In this document: in pieces, positions 43,599 through 54,400 of the stretch
How the letters are laid out: each line of letters begins with the position of its first letter
Numbering within the stretch: the first letter of the stretch is position 1
Origin: an uncultured Muribaculaceae bacterium
GTDB taxonomy: Bacteria > Bacteroidota > Bacteroidia > Bacteroidales > Muribaculaceae
Direction of reading: 5' to 3'
Assembly: GCA_910587235.1 (NCBI GenBank)
Contig: CAJUKD010000014.1
Coordinates: 1 to 64,000, forward strand
Length of the DNA stretch: 64,000 nt
Notes under the pieces: generated by a model
What the model was told of the DNA's origin: nothing
The model's input: the letters and a program-made list of their open reading frames with translations, nothing else
Database searches by the model: none
Translations under genes and position numbers: made by a program

Positions 43599-45383
43599 TC
43601 AGATTATTATTTTATGGACAGACTGAGTTACGGATGAAGAGATCTCCACGAGATATATGCCTGAGGGCAAGGCCACGGGAAGTGCGACGGATGTACGTCC
43701 GGCGCTTATTCCGCACTCGATAGCCGAGAGAATACGGCCTGATACGGTGTCGATAATCCTTATCGATGCGTTGCAGCTTGCCGCCGAACGTATTTCAAGG
43801 ATATTGCTGCCGCGTATCGCGCTTACTTCTGGAGTCCAGGCTGCATCGATTGTATTGATGCCGGCGCTCTCTTCAAATATTCTCTGCTCTTCCATTGCTG
43901 CCGCATTAGCCGCACGGTAAGCAGAGCTGAACATGTCGGCCGCTTCATAGTCGTGCTTCCGGGCATCGAAGTACAGTCCGAAACTTTGTGATGCAGCAGC
44001 TCCGTATGCACTCATGAACACGGGAGTTCCTGCAAGCTGGGATGAACCGGAAACTGAGAGGACTTTGCTGTCGCTGACGTTCTGTATCTTGTAGCATCCG
44101 TCTTCTTCCAGCTCCAGACGCCATGTCTGCGACGGCTTGCCGTTGTCCTGCGACAGCAGCAATGAACCGAATATACTTTCGAGGTATTTTCCGGAAGCCG
44201 CTTCGACCAGACGCCAGTGATATGGATTGCCTGCGACGGCTTCAAGACGGAATTCCATGTTTGAGTTGTCGTCATCGTCGTCAATGAAGAATCCGTTGCC
44301 TGCGGTGGATATCCAGCGGTCGGAATATTTGTCGAGAATTCTTACCACTGCTCCGTCGGCGGGCGCTGCGATGCGTTTGAAGCGGTCGCAGTCATCGAAT
44401 ACGCTGATGTCCCAGCTGTCGTGCCATTTCACGGTCGGCGCACCGGAACGCAAGCTCAGGGGGAGCCATACGTACTCCGATTTTCCACCGACATCCGAAG
44501 AATTCCAGCGGTCGCCCATGTAGACATAAGCTCCTTCCTTGCCGGCTACTTTGAAAATATATGTGCTCTGGCTTCTGTATGTGGTGGCAGCTCCGTTGTC
44601 TATAGCAAAGTTGCGTCCGGGTTCCCAGTATCCCATGATTTCGGTGGCGGTGGCGCTGTGTCCGGGATTCGGATCCCATCCTGTGCAGCCGGAGAATACC
44701 CCGAAATAAGTATCGCCGGCCTTTATTATGGCAGGAGCTTCATATCGGAGTCCCATAAGGATTTTTGTTTCTGTTACCGGCGAATTTTCAGTACTGAGAT
44801 AGTCGGCGGAGAGAAGAGCAAGGTTCATGTTCGTGTTCATGTCGGTCGACGCGAAGTGGTATGCCTTGCCATCGGTGTCTTTGAATACGGTCTGGTCGCG
44901 CGAATCATGGTTGTTGGGGCGGAATGTGCTTACAAACTGATAATCCCCGTCGATTTTGTCGGCGACAGCCACACATACGCGTGCCTCGCCGTAACCGTTG
45001 CCGTTCTCCCAGTGTATATACATCACCCATTTTCCGGTATTGTCGTTGAATATCACTTTCGGACGTTCGAGCGTGCATTTGCCGGTTTCGGGGTCTATGG
45101 CTTGCGATGCTTTGAACACCAGTCCTTTGCGGCTCCAGTTGTAGAGGTCGGTGGAGGTGTAGCAGCTGACGCCGTTGCTGTCGTAGCCCGTGCGGTCTTC
45201 TCCGAACCAGTAATAAGTGCCGTCGAGATATTGCACACAACCTCCGTGGGCGTTTATGTGGCGTCCTGAAGTATCATTCCATACTTGTCCGGGGGTGATA
45301 TTGTTGCGTGCCGCATAGCTTGCAGGCGATATGGCGACTGCAAAAGCGCACAATATCGCTGGCGGTAACATTTTTATTTTCAT
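43599..45383 (-). CDS. GH43-like five-bladed propeller glycosidase with ricin-like domain and secretion tail
   Basis: 594 residues with signal peptide (MKIKMLPPAILCAFAVAISPASYA, quoted as MKIKMLPPAILCAFAVA). The propeller (about 25-320) starts INAHGGCVQYLDGTYYWFGE, which resembles the GH43_24/34 group that includes exo-beta-1,3-galactanases; LERPKVIFNDNTGKWVMYIH and YRSQSTYIFKV are further blade motifs. An Asp-rich stretch opens a ricin-like module (about 320-460). The tail ends SGIYLVEISSSVTQSVHKIII, a type IX secretion-like end. The start at 45383 is chosen because an earlier frame lacks a signal peptide. Family assignment is good, exact substrate inferred. Confidence 0.75.
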   Translation of the reverse strand: MKIKMLPPAILCAFAVAISPASYAARNNITPGQVWNDTSGRHINAHGGCVQYLDGTYYWFGEDRTGYDSNGVSCYTSTDLYNWSRKGLVFKASQAIDPETGKCTLERPKVIFNDNTGKWVMYIHWENGNGYGEARVCVAVADKIDGDYQFVSTFRPNNHDSRDQTVFKDTDGKAYHFASTDMNTNMNLALLSADYLSTENSPVTETKILMGLRYEAPAIIKAGDTYFGVFSGCTGWDPNPGHSATATEIMGYWEPGRNFAIDNGAATTYRSQSTYIFKVAGKEGAYVYMGDRWNSSDVGGKSEYVWLPLSLRSGAPTVKWHDSWDISVFDDCDRFKRIAAPADGAVVRILDKYSDRWISTAGNGFFIDDDDDNSNMEFRLEAVAGNPYHWRLVEAASGKYLESIFGSLLLSQDNGKPSQTWRLELEEDGCYKIQNVSDSKVLSVSGSSQLAGTPVFMSAYGAAASQSFGLYFDARKHDYEAADMFSSAYRAANAAAMEEQRIFEESAGINTIDAAWTPEVSAIRGSNILEIRSAASCNASIRIIDTVSGRILSAIECGISAGRTSVALPVALPSGIYLVEISSSVTQSVHKIII

Positions 45384-45410
45384 GCTGATGATAAACGATA
45401 AGAAAACATG

Positions 45411-45461
45411 ATAAAAAAGGGTGAGCCGCATTGCTTTTGAGGTAGTGCGGCTCACCCTTGC
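45411..45461 (-). terminator. Terminator of the LamG/CBM-like gene
   Basis: A 14-bp stem AAGGGTGAGCCGCA / TGCGGCTCACCCTT followed on the minus strand by TTTTTT. It lies 12 bp past the stop of the tandem-repeat gene, before the GH43-like gene. Confidence 0.9.
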
Positions 45462-45472
45462 AAACCTATAAA

Positions 45473-48400
45473 TCAATATACGAACTTAAATGTCTGCGAT
45501 TGGCCTTTGCCGGTCACTACGGCTATGTAAAGGCCGTGTCCTGGTAGCGCGAGTGTAGTTCCTGCCGCATAATCGTCGGCGGAGGCCACGCTTGTGCCCA
45601 GTGTGTCGTAGATGCTTACGGAAGCACCGTCGGGAGTATTGTAGAAGGCTATGCCGTCGGCTGTCGTGCGTGTGTATGCAGCGTTTGCCAGTTCGGTTTC
45701 ATCTACGCCGCTGAAGTCAAGATCAGAGCCGAAGCTGGGAGCCAGGGGAGCATAAGCGCCTGTAACGTCGTAAGCGAAATATTCCACTTGAGCACCGCTC
45801 TTGCTGAAGCCCACTTTCTGGTCGAGGACGCGTGATGTTCCTGAGAGGGTCATCTCGTCGACGTATGTTGCCTGCGGGTTCGAACCCCATCCGCCACCGT
45901 TGAGGAAGCGTTCGTTGTAGAGAATCACTTTGATCTGTTTGCAGTCGGCCGAGGTGGTGTAGTTGAGTCCGTACTGTTCCATTTCATCCTCGTTTGTGAT
46001 TGTTACGGAAGTTCCGAGCTTGCTGTCCTGAAGTTCCTGGATTTTTACGCTCGACATGTTGGTTCCGCTCTTTTTGTCCATGCCGCCTTTGGCAAGGAAA
46101 GAGAGGCTGTAAGTGCTGTTGGGAGCCACGTCGACGATCTGCGACACAGTACCTGCGCCCCATCCGTCGTTCCAGTTGTAGCGCTGGAGCTTCATGGCGT
46201 GGTTGTTGTGGTCGAGTTCGTTGTCGATTTCAAGATTTGCAACGTCGTATGTGCAGTTGTATCGGTCGATGGGATCCACGATCCATCCTTCGACGCGGTT
46301 TACAAGGCTGTCGGGACGTACGTTGTATTCGCCTTCGAAATTTCCGTTCTTGAGGAGGTTTTCAACGATTTCACCGTTTTCGACAGCCCATTCGGCCTGG
46401 TTACCGTAGTCCGAAGCACGGAGAGTAGCCACCTGTATGCCGTCGCGATAAGCGAAAATTCTCTTGTCGGAAGTTACGGCGAAACGGTATGTGTGGAATT
46501 TGCCGTCCTTGTTGTAGAATTTCTGTTTACCGCCGTCGGCAGCTGTCGCGGGGTTAGAGATGCTGATCTGCGATGCACCGTTGTAGAATCCCATTTCTTC
46601 AGCTTCTACGAAGGCTTTGAATGCGGCTCCTTCGGTTGTAACGGCGTAGGAATCGAATGTCGACATCGAGTTGGCGATTTTTACGCGGCATTCCACGGTG
46701 TAGCCGTTTTCGCCGGGAGTGAAGCCGTCGGCGAGGGCGTGGCTGAACTTGTTTTCAGTGCCTCCGGTGTAGACTGCGCCGCCTTTGAGGTCCTTGGCTT
46801 CAAGTTCGTTGCAATAACCGGTAAGATCGATGTAGGTGCGGAGGTCGCCGCTGCGCAGGATTACCTTACCGAAAGTTTCCGGCAGGGTGCTCAGCAGTGT
46901 GATGCGGATTTCACCGTTCTTTTCGGGATCGAGGACTTCAGGATATACAGAGAAGCCTGCAGTTGCCGATACTTTGACCTTGTCGGCCGAGATGAGGTTT
47001 GCAATGTTGATTTTGACAGTCTTGCTGTTGCCGGCACCTTCGATAGTCACTGCGTTCTGGTCGGGGCTAAGTACGGGGGTGACGGGAGCATAGGCGCCTG
47101 TTGCATCGTAGGTGAAGTACTCCATCTGAGCACCGCTCTTGTTGAAACCTACCTTCTGGTCGAGGACGCGAGATGTTCCTGCGAGGGCCATTTCGTCGAA
47201 GTATGTCGGCTGCGGGCTTGAACCCCATCCGCCACCATTGAGGAAGCGTTCGTTGTAGAGAATCACTTTGATCTGTTTGCAGTCGGCCGAAGTGGTGTAG
47301 TTGAGGCCATACTGTTCCATCTCTTCTTCGTTTGTGATTGTCACGGAAGTTCCGAGCTTGCTGTCCTGAACTTCCTGGATTTTTACGCTCGACATGTTGG
47401 TTCCGCTCTTTTTGTCCATGCCGCCTTTGGCAAGGAAAGAGAGGCTGTAAGTGCTGTTGGGAGCCACGTCGACGATCTGCGACACAGTACCTGCGCCCCA
47501 TCCGTCGTTCCAGTTGTAGCGCTGGAGCTTCATGGCGTGGTTGTTGTGGTCGAGTTCGTTGTCGATTTCAAGATTTGCAACGTCGTATGCGCAGTTGTAT
47601 TGGTCGATGGGATCGAGGATCCATCCTTCGACGCGGTTTACAAGGCCGTCGGCACGTACATTGTATTCGCCTTCGAAGTTGCTGTTCTTGAGGAGGTTCT
47701 CAACGATTTCACCGTTTTCAACAGCCCATTCGGCCTGGTTTCCGTAGTCCGAAGCACGGAGAGTAGCCACCTGTATGCCGTCGCGGTAAGCGAAAATTCT
47801 CTTGTCGGATGTTACGGCGAAACGGTATGTGTGGAATTTGCCGTCCTTGTTGTAGAATTTCTGTTTACCGCCGTCGGCAGCTGTCGTGGGGTTAGAGATG
47901 CTGATCTGCGATGCACCGTTGTAGAATCCCATATTGTCAGCCTCTACGAAAGCTTTGAATGCGGCTCCTTCGGTTGTAACGGCGTAGGAGTCGAATGTCG
48001 ACATCGAGTTGTTGAGCTTCATACGGAATTCCACCGTATAGCCGTTTTCACCGGGATTGAAACCGTCGGCGAGAGCGTGGCTGAACTTGTTTTCAGTGCC
48101 TGTATAGACAGGGCTTGCGTTCAGGGCCTTCTGCTCGAGAGCTGAACCGTAGCCGACCACGGGCATTACGGCACGGAAGTCGCCGCTGCGTAGGATGATC
48201 TTGCCTTCGGTCTTGGGCAGAGTGCTGAGAAGGGTCACGCGGATAGTGGCGTTTTGTACGTCGGCGGGAAGTGTGGCCGGATACACTTCAAGACCTGATG
48301 TTGCGGTCAGGGTCACTCGGTCGGTCAGATTCGAGGCATTGATGGTGAATGTGCCCGACTGTCCGGTTCCGTTAATCACTACTTTGCCGTTCTCGGGAGC

Positions 48401-48529
48401 TTTGGCGGGGGCTTTGGCCACGGAAGTGGCGGCCTCGCCGAGTATCAGCACCGGAGAAGTTGCAAAGCTGCTGAAGGCTGCCGACATGCTCAGCGTGGCC
48501 AACAGAATTTTACAATAATGATTTCTCAT
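45473..48529 (-). CDS. Secreted protein with two near-identical Ig/LamG/CBM-like units
   Basis: 1018 residues with a signal peptide (MRNHYCKILLATLSMSAAFSSFA). Two tandem units of about 446 residues follow. Each has an Ig-like strand domain (VTLTATSGLEVYPATLP), a LamG/concanavalin-like domain (GYTVEFRMKLNNSMSTFDSY, KFHTYRFAVTSDKRIFAYRD) and a CBM4/9-like jelly roll (NLLKNSNFEGEYNV, SQIVDVAPNSTYSLSFLAKG). The C-terminal 75 residues form a type IX secretion-like tail ending QTFKFVY. No catalytic domain is evident, so it is probably a surface glycan-binding protein. It starts 44 bp after the GH128-like gene without a terminator between, so the two are likely co-transcribed. Confidence 0.75.
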   Translation of the reverse strand: MRNHYCKILLATLSMSAAFSSFATSPVLILGEAATSVAKAPAKAPENGKVVINGTGQSGTFTINASNLTDRVTLTATSGLEVYPATLPADVQNATIRVTLLSTLPKTEGKIILRSGDFRAVMPVVGYGSALEQKALNASPVYTGTENKFSHALADGFNPGENGYTVEFRMKLNNSMSTFDSYAVTTEGAAFKAFVEADNMGFYNGASQISISNPTTAADGGKQKFYNKDGKFHTYRFAVTSDKRIFAYRDGIQVATLRASDYGNQAEWAVENGEIVENLLKNSNFEGEYNVRADGLVNRVEGWILDPIDQYNCAYDVANLEIDNELDHNNHAMKLQRYNWNDGWGAGTVSQIVDVAPNSTYSLSFLAKGGMDKKSGTNMSSVKIQEVQDSKLGTSVTITNEEEMEQYGLNYTTSADCKQIKVILYNERFLNGGGWGSSPQPTYFDEMALAGTSRVLDQKVGFNKSGAQMEYFTYDATGAYAPVTPVLSPDQNAVTIEGAGNSKTVKINIANLISADKVKVSATAGFSVYPEVLDPEKNGEIRITLLSTLPETFGKVILRSGDLRTYIDLTGYCNELEAKDLKGGAVYTGGTENKFSHALADGFTPGENGYTVECRVKIANSMSTFDSYAVTTEGAAFKAFVEAEEMGFYNGASQISISNPATAADGGKQKFYNKDGKFHTYRFAVTSDKRIFAYRDGIQVATLRASDYGNQAEWAVENGEIVENLLKNGNFEGEYNVRPDSLVNRVEGWIVDPIDRYNCTYDVANLEIDNELDHNNHAMKLQRYNWNDGWGAGTVSQIVDVAPNSTYSLSFLAKGGMDKKSGTNMSSVKIQELQDSKLGTSVTITNEDEMEQYGLNYTTSADCKQIKVILYNERFLNGGGWGSNPQATYVDEMTLSGTSRVLDQKVGFSKSGAQVEYFAYDVTGAYAPLAPSFGSDLDFSGVDETELANAAYTRTTADGIAFYNTPDGASVSIYDTLGTSVASADDYAAGTTLALPGHGLYIAVVTGKGQSQTFKFVY
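45750..46770. repeat. Direct repeat, copy 2 (within the LamG/CBM-like gene)
   Basis: This segment repeats 47088-48105 at an offset of 1338 bp, mostly differing at scattered third positions. About 215 bp (roughly 46034-46250, matching 47372-47588) show no difference by eye, which suggests recent duplication or gene conversion. Confidence 0.9.
47088..48105. repeat. Direct repeat, copy 1 (within the LamG/CBM-like gene)
   Basis: Upstream copy of the internal repeat (first in the protein), 1338 bp from copy 2 and in frame with it. Copy 1 lacks one glycine codon found in copy 2 at YTGGTENK. Confidence 0.9.
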
Positions 48530-48573
48530 GTTGATTGGTTTTAGGAATATGATATCAAAAGTATCTATATAGA

Positions 48574-51408
48574 TTATTTCACCGATATTTTCAGTACGCT
48601 GCCGCCACAGCGGGCTACGTAGGTTCCCGGTGTGAAGCCGCAGGTGCTGATGCTGTTGTTGTTGCAATTGCTTGCGATACATTTTCCTGTGGAATCGAAC
48701 ACCGATAGTTTCTCGGTGCTGTCGTTCCCGCAGCTGTAAAGCTTTTTTGCTGCTGTGTCGTAGAAGATGCCTGACGATACGGCGGCGGACAAGCTCCCCG
48801 TACCAGCGCTTTTGGCGGAGGATATCGCACACCATGCTATGTCCTCGGGGCGGGAATCAGGACGTGCTGCACCTGCCGATTTTTCAAAGTCCTTGAATAT
48901 TAATGCCCGCGTGCCTGAAACCGAGATAGCCCTGATGCCGGAGGCAGGAGCATCAGGCTCTTCTCCGCTTTGTGTGGCGGCAAAGAAAGCGCAATCAGTC
49001 ATAATGCTGCCGTATTCTATCGGCAGTGCGGCCGATGAGATGTGTCCTATATTGGCGTTGCGGCATATACCTGCTTTTATTTCGCGTCCGTCGGGAAGGA
49101 GTGCGCTGCCGGGTGTTATGGCTACGTAGTCTATGGTGCCAGGCAGACGGTCAATGTCGGGCGCTGCGCTTTCATAGCGAATCTCGACATCGAAACCTTC
49201 CGGGCTGACCGACGATACACCGACCACGGCAGGATAGATTCCTGTGTCGGAAACCACAGAGGCGAATACTGCGGGAGTGCAGTCGAACGGGGTCGGGAAT
49301 TTTACCGACAGCACTTTGCCGGCATCGGCATTGTCGAGTTTTCCGGCAATGGCGTCGAGTTCCCCGAGCTTGTATTTTCCCGGTGCTGCGAAAATCATGT
49401 AGGCGAGTGTGTCGCGGCTTACGAAAGAGTCGCTCCCGTTGTAGTGCCACGAACTTGTGCCCAACGCGCAGAGTCCGGGGCTTACGAGCCGTGCGCTTGC
49501 CGCCATCGGCGCTTTCATGCGGTATGTCTGTATTCCGGGCAGGATTACTGCCGAGCCATAGCTTCGGTCGTCGTGGAGGAGGTGAAAGCGGAGTTCTTTG
49601 GCCGTCGTCCTTCTTCCTGCTATCCATTCCTTGCCGGATGCGGGGAGGATACTGTAGCCTGTGCTGTTCGAAGTGTATGCCCTTTCGCCTTCTGCAATCG
49701 ACACTACGCGGTAATCCACGTCGCCGGCGTCGCCGACAGCCTCGGGTTCGCTCCAGCTGTCGGTGCGGAACGGGACTTGCGCTACTGTGCTGAATGTATT
49801 GCCGTCGTTTGAGCGCTCGATGATATATCCGTCGGTCTGTTCAATGTTGCCGTCGATCCAGCGGAGGGTGAAGCGGCTCTGCCCGGCATAGGATATATCA
49901 AGGTCGGGAGCGCTGTTTATCGTCCATGTAGGGATGACTTCTTTCTCGGGTGAGAATGCTTTTCCGGCCTTGAAGTCGCGGTATACTTTTCCGGCGGGAG
50001 TGAGGTTGAGATTGCCCCAGAAAAGGGAGCGTTTTTCTTCAACCCAATTATATACCGAATACCGTTCGATGAAAGAGCATGTGTCCATCATCTGTAGTAC
50101 TTCTTCCATGAATTTGCGCTGCTTTTCCTGTTGTGCGCTTTTGTCTGCCGGCCATGATTCGTGAGTCCAGTTGGCCCCGTTATTCCATTCCGTGATCCAT
50201 ATCGGGCGGCCTGTTTTTTCATGAACCTCTTTGAGCTTCTTGTACCAGTCTTTTACCGAGCTTACCTGTACGGCGCTTCCGCTACCGCCCCAATAGGCGT
50301 GTATTGCCACATAGTCGACACGGTAATTTCTGGCATCGCATTCGTCGATGAAGCGGTATAGCCATGAAAAATCGGTGGTTGCGGGCGAGCCTAATCGCAA
50401 GCCGGAGTGAAGGTGTCTGGGCCATTCGGCCACGGCTTTTTCGACCGATACCGCCGACTGTTCGCTGTGGTCGGGTTCGTTGTAGCTCAGCAGATGGGTG
50501 TAGTCGGCTGTGTTGGCTATTTTGTGCCAGTCGGAATCGCCGCCGTGTCCCCATTTCTCGGGCACGAATTCCTGATTGCGCCATGCGGAGCCTTGAGTTT
50601 GCGGCGAGCGTCCCCAGTCGGCGGATGTCCCCCAGTTGTAGACCCAGGTGCTTGATGTGGCGTCGGCCTGCTGCTCAAGAAATCCTTCCGGCGGATTGGA
50701 CTGTCCGTTGCCTCCCACCCATCCTTTTTTGGATGTAACGCGCCAGGGGAACACCCGGACGAATGATACTTTGCCGCATAGTTCGGCGGGAAGACGTTCG
50801 ATGCTGAGATCGGTATTTTCAGCTATGAAGCATCGGCTGTAGCCGGTGCCGTCGGGATTTGTGGCCAGTGTGGCCATGTATCCGCGGGCAAGGCGGAAAG
50901 AGCTGATGTTGTCGTCGAGGGTGAGCGGACGTATGTTTCCGGCATCGACATCGGAGGCCGGCGAGTTGCTATAGTGTGGCCCTGTGATGAAGCTTTCCGA
51001 TTCGCCGTCGAAAGCCGTCTGGCTATATGCCGTGAGAGGGCTGTAGTCTGTGGAGTGAGGTAATATCTCTGTACCGTGGCGGTACACGTAGATACGTGCG
51101 TTGGCATCAGGCTCTAAAATTTCGCCTTTCACTCTGACGGAGCCGATGAGATGCCGTATGACGTCGGAGGGGCGTATATTGTCAAAGAACAGGCGGCAAT
51201 TGTCGTCGGCAAGGTCAATCGTTTTGCCCGGGGCTATGGCTTCGTCGGCTGAACTTGCGGTGATGTGAAAATCGGTGTCGCCGCTCAGACGCATGTCGGA
51301 GTCGACATGTGCGCTGACGTGAAGACCTGCCATTGCTGCAAAAGAGCGTATGCCCAGAGCCAGCAGGAATATGACTTTTGTGTTATGTGCCGTGTTCTTT
51401 AAATTCAT
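48574..51408 (-). CDS. GH128-like (Asl1-type) secreted glycosidase
   Basis: 944 residues, with an N-terminal hydrophobic signal region (VIFLLALGIRSFAAMAG). The catalytic barrel (about 210-475) has LLSYNEPDH (acid/base E311), YVAIHAYWGG and RPIWITEWNNGANW (nucleophile E407), matching GH128 and Asl1-like beta-1,3-glucanases. An Fn3-like domain (about 495-590), an unrecognised beta-rich region and a type IX secretion-like tail (ending SVLKISVK) follow. It is transcribed after the FIVAR/ricin-like protein and before the LamG/CBM-like protein. Probably cuts beta-1,3-glucan; substrate inferred from family. Confidence 0.78.
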   Translation of the reverse strand: MNLKNTAHNTKVIFLLALGIRSFAAMAGLHVSAHVDSDMRLSGDTDFHITASSADEAIAPGKTIDLADDNCRLFFDNIRPSDVIRHLIGSVRVKGEILEPDANARIYVYRHGTEILPHSTDYSPLTAYSQTAFDGESESFITGPHYSNSPASDVDAGNIRPLTLDDNISSFRLARGYMATLATNPDGTGYSRCFIAENTDLSIERLPAELCGKVSFVRVFPWRVTSKKGWVGGNGQSNPPEGFLEQQADATSSTWVYNWGTSADWGRSPQTQGSAWRNQEFVPEKWGHGGDSDWHKIANTADYTHLLSYNEPDHSEQSAVSVEKAVAEWPRHLHSGLRLGSPATTDFSWLYRFIDECDARNYRVDYVAIHAYWGGSGSAVQVSSVKDWYKKLKEVHEKTGRPIWITEWNNGANWTHESWPADKSAQQEKQRKFMEEVLQMMDTCSFIERYSVYNWVEEKRSLFWGNLNLTPAGKVYRDFKAGKAFSPEKEVIPTWTINSAPDLDISYAGQSRFTLRWIDGNIEQTDGYIIERSNDGNTFSTVAQVPFRTDSWSEPEAVGDAGDVDYRVVSIAEGERAYTSNSTGYSILPASGKEWIAGRRTTAKELRFHLLHDDRSYGSAVILPGIQTYRMKAPMAASARLVSPGLCALGTSSWHYNGSDSFVSRDTLAYMIFAAPGKYKLGELDAIAGKLDNADAGKVLSVKFPTPFDCTPAVFASVVSDTGIYPAVVGVSSVSPEGFDVEIRYESAAPDIDRLPGTIDYVAITPGSALLPDGREIKAGICRNANIGHISSAALPIEYGSIMTDCAFFAATQSGEEPDAPASGIRAISVSGTRALIFKDFEKSAGAARPDSRPEDIAWCAISSAKSAGTGSLSAAVSSGIFYDTAAKKLYSCGNDSTEKLSVFDSTGKCIASNCNNNSISTCGFTPGTYVARCGGSVLKISVK

Positions 51409-51452
51409 TTTTTTGGGTGTCTGTTTTTTTTGAGGAGGGTGGGGTGGGAAGA

Positions 51453-51480
51453 AAGGGGCCGGGCGTACCCGGCCCCTTAT
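51453..51480 (-). terminator. Terminator of the FIVAR/ricin-like gene
   Basis: An 11-bp GC stem AAGGGGCCGGG / CCCGGCCCCTT with a short loop, 18 bp past the stop codon; on the minus strand TTTCTTCC follows. Confidence 0.8.
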
Positions 51481-51498
51481 TTAGTGTTTAAAGTCTGA

Positions 51499-54400
51499 TT
51501 ATTTTACAATGATAATGTTGCTTTCGGTGACGTTTGCAGTCCGGATGGCTACTACATACTTGCCGGCGCTGAGTTCGACAGAGCATGAGGGTCCGTAGGT
51601 TTCGGCGATTGTCACTGTGCGTCCGTCGAGAGTGTATACGGCCACGATGGTTTTGCCGCTGATGCCTTCGACTACGATGCCGCCTGCATTGGCGTACACG
51701 TTGAGTTTGCCTGATGCTACTGAATCGATTCCGGCGTTTTCACGGGCGTATTCGAGTGCTTTGATGAGGGCTGTGCGGGCTTTTTCTATTTCGGCTTTGG
51801 TGTGGTTGTCGGCGTCGGCAACGATATCCTTTGCGTCGGCGAGAGCCATTTCAAGACCGAAATCCTGAACACCGCTTTCGGCGATGAATGCTTCGGCTTC
51901 GGCTATTGCAGCGTTTATGGCGGTGAGGTCGTGGGCGGGTATGGCCTGAGCTTTGAATGATTCAACAGCAGCTTTGAGCGTTTCAATGGCAGCTATGAGA
52001 TCAGCCTGTGTGGATTCTGCGTTGTCGGCAGTGCCGTTTGCTGCGGCGATTGCCTCGGAGAGTCCGTTGATAGCGGATACGGGATAGTTGCCCGGCTTGA
52101 AGCCCTGGGTTGCGTTGTCGAGTATCTCTTGAGCGTCGGCGATTGCTTGTACAAGGCCGGTGCTGGCAATAAGGTCCTCGGTGAATTTGGCGATGGCGCT
52201 GTTGAGAGTTTCGGCCTGTGTGTCGACAGATGCCTGATTGATGGCGGCGCGGTCGATGGCTTTGGCTTCGGCGAGTGCTGAGTTGAGTGCGTCGACTACT
52301 GCCTGCGGGCACTGGCCTTCGCCGGAACCGATTACAGTGGCGCCGGCGAGAGCTGCTTCGGCTTTGGCGATGGCGCTGTCGAGTTCGGTGAATTTAACGG
52401 TGACAACAGATTTGCGGAGTGCAGTCATTGCATCGTTCAGAGCTTTTGTGCATGCGTCGATTTCCTCCTGAGTCTTTGTCATGTCGGCTTCCGCTTCTTT
52501 GGCTGCTACGAGTGCGGCGTTGAAAGCATCGATGTTTTCCTGAGGATAGTATCCGTTGAAGTCGCCGGCTTTCAGGTCGCTGAATTCTTCAGCTTCCGCT
52601 TCGTTGATGGCTTTGCGCAGGGGAGTGCGGTTTACGGAGATGGCTCCGTTAATGAAAGCATAACGTGCGTCGAGAAGTGCTTCGAGGTCGGTTACCTCAG
52701 GAGCGCTTACCGCTTTCGCTGCAGCGATTGCAGCGGCAAATGCGTCGACGGCTTCCTGGGGACGCTGGCCCTGATCGGTTCCGATGTTGTCTTTTTCGGC
52801 TTCGTAGAGAGCTTCGGCACATTCGATGGCGTCGTTGAGGACGTCGGCCACGGGCTGAATTTCGGTGTTGCCGGCGAATGCTTCGGTAGCAGCGATGACT
52901 TCTTCGGTGAGGGCGTCGCAGGCTTCCTGATCAGTAACGGTCTTGGCGCTTTCTTCAAATACGGCTATCTGGGCTTCGAAAGCTTCGATTGCACTTTCGT
53001 AATACTGACCCACTTCGATGCCTATCTGAGCTGCTGCGGCTTTGGCGTATGCAGCGGCGATGGCTGCTTCGAGTTCGTCTTTGATAACGGCATTGGGATT
53101 GTTGATGAAGTCGGTACGGGCCTGGTTGAGTTCGCTTGTCTTGGCGTCGACTTCTTCCTGGGTTGCGCCACGGAGAGCGTCGGCAGCGTTTATCACGGCA
53201 GCGAAGGCTTCGCATTTGGCATCGCTCCACTGGCCGATTTCATTGCCACGGTCGATGTTTTCGAGGGTGTAACGGGCGTTGGCCACAGCTCTCTCAAGGT
53301 TGAATACATAGGGGTCGTTGGGAAGATCTACGCGAAGGAAGCGTGACTGATGTGCATTGCTGCCTTTGTCGAGATTCTGTATTGAGAAGTTGGTTGCGCT
53401 TCCGAATGTGAGTACTTTTGTGGGATCGTCGTATTCGACCAGAGCGAAGTAAGGAATATTGTCGATGGTTGCAGTGTAGACAACGGTCCACTTGGGAGCA
53501 TCGGCGTCGGCTACTTCAATGGCGGTGCCTTCGTAAGAAAGGGCTTTGCCGTCGTTCTTAATTATATATGTGTATTTGGCACCTTCCACAGGGATGAATG
53601 TCCAGTGCTGTGCGGTGTTGCCTGCGGTGAATTCCGATGTTCCGATGGCTCCGTCGTTATTGGTCATGAACTTGGAAGAGTACTTGAGTACGGAGAAACG
53701 GTAGGCGGTGTTTTCTTCGGGAATGAAGAAGGGATCGATTTTCTCGGCAAGGAATGCGTTTATGGCAGCGTTCAGTGTATCGGTGATGTCGTTCACATCC
53801 TGCTGTGATGCGGGAACGGCGTTTTTAGCCGTGTTGAGTGCTGCACTGAGGGCGTCTACGGCGCTTTGAGGATAATTGCCGGGTTCTTCACCCACAACGG
53901 CTTTCGAGATGTAGTTCTCGGCGTTTTCGATGGCTTTTTCAAGGCCGATGGTGAGGAATTCTCCGTCGACAACTTCAAGGATCTGCCACTTGGCGTTTAC
54001 CTGGTTGCGGCTCTTGTTCGTGTAGATAAGGCTGCCGGGATTATTTTCGTCGGAAGCCCATGCTCCGTTAAAGTTGAAACGGTTGAGGGTGTACACTTTC
54101 GTTTCAAGGTCAACGATGTCGAAGAATATCTGCGCAGCTTCTTGAGCCGGGTCGGCCAAAGTCGTTGAGTTCCAACCTCCCTTGTAGGCGAGATAACCGC
54201 TGCCGTCCGCTATCTTGAGGTTGAAAGCTACGCTAAGTCCTTCGACAGGCACGATCTCGAATTTCTGATTGTCTTCGGCTGTAGGATTTGCCAGGACTGC
54301 TTCGCCGTTGGAATTCACGCCGAGCATCAGGTTGTTATAGGTGTTGACGAAGTAGTATTTTTTTCCTGCTTCGGGTACGAATACATAGCGGGTGTTGCCG

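Noticed and set aside
46199..47221. Long plus-strand frames opposite the LamG/CBM-like gene
   Set aside because: They appear in both internal repeats only because the sense strand is duplicated, and contain no recognisable domain.
45750..48105. CRISPR array or tandem satellite
   Set aside because: The repeats are about 1 kb long, in frame within one protein gene, and only two in number.
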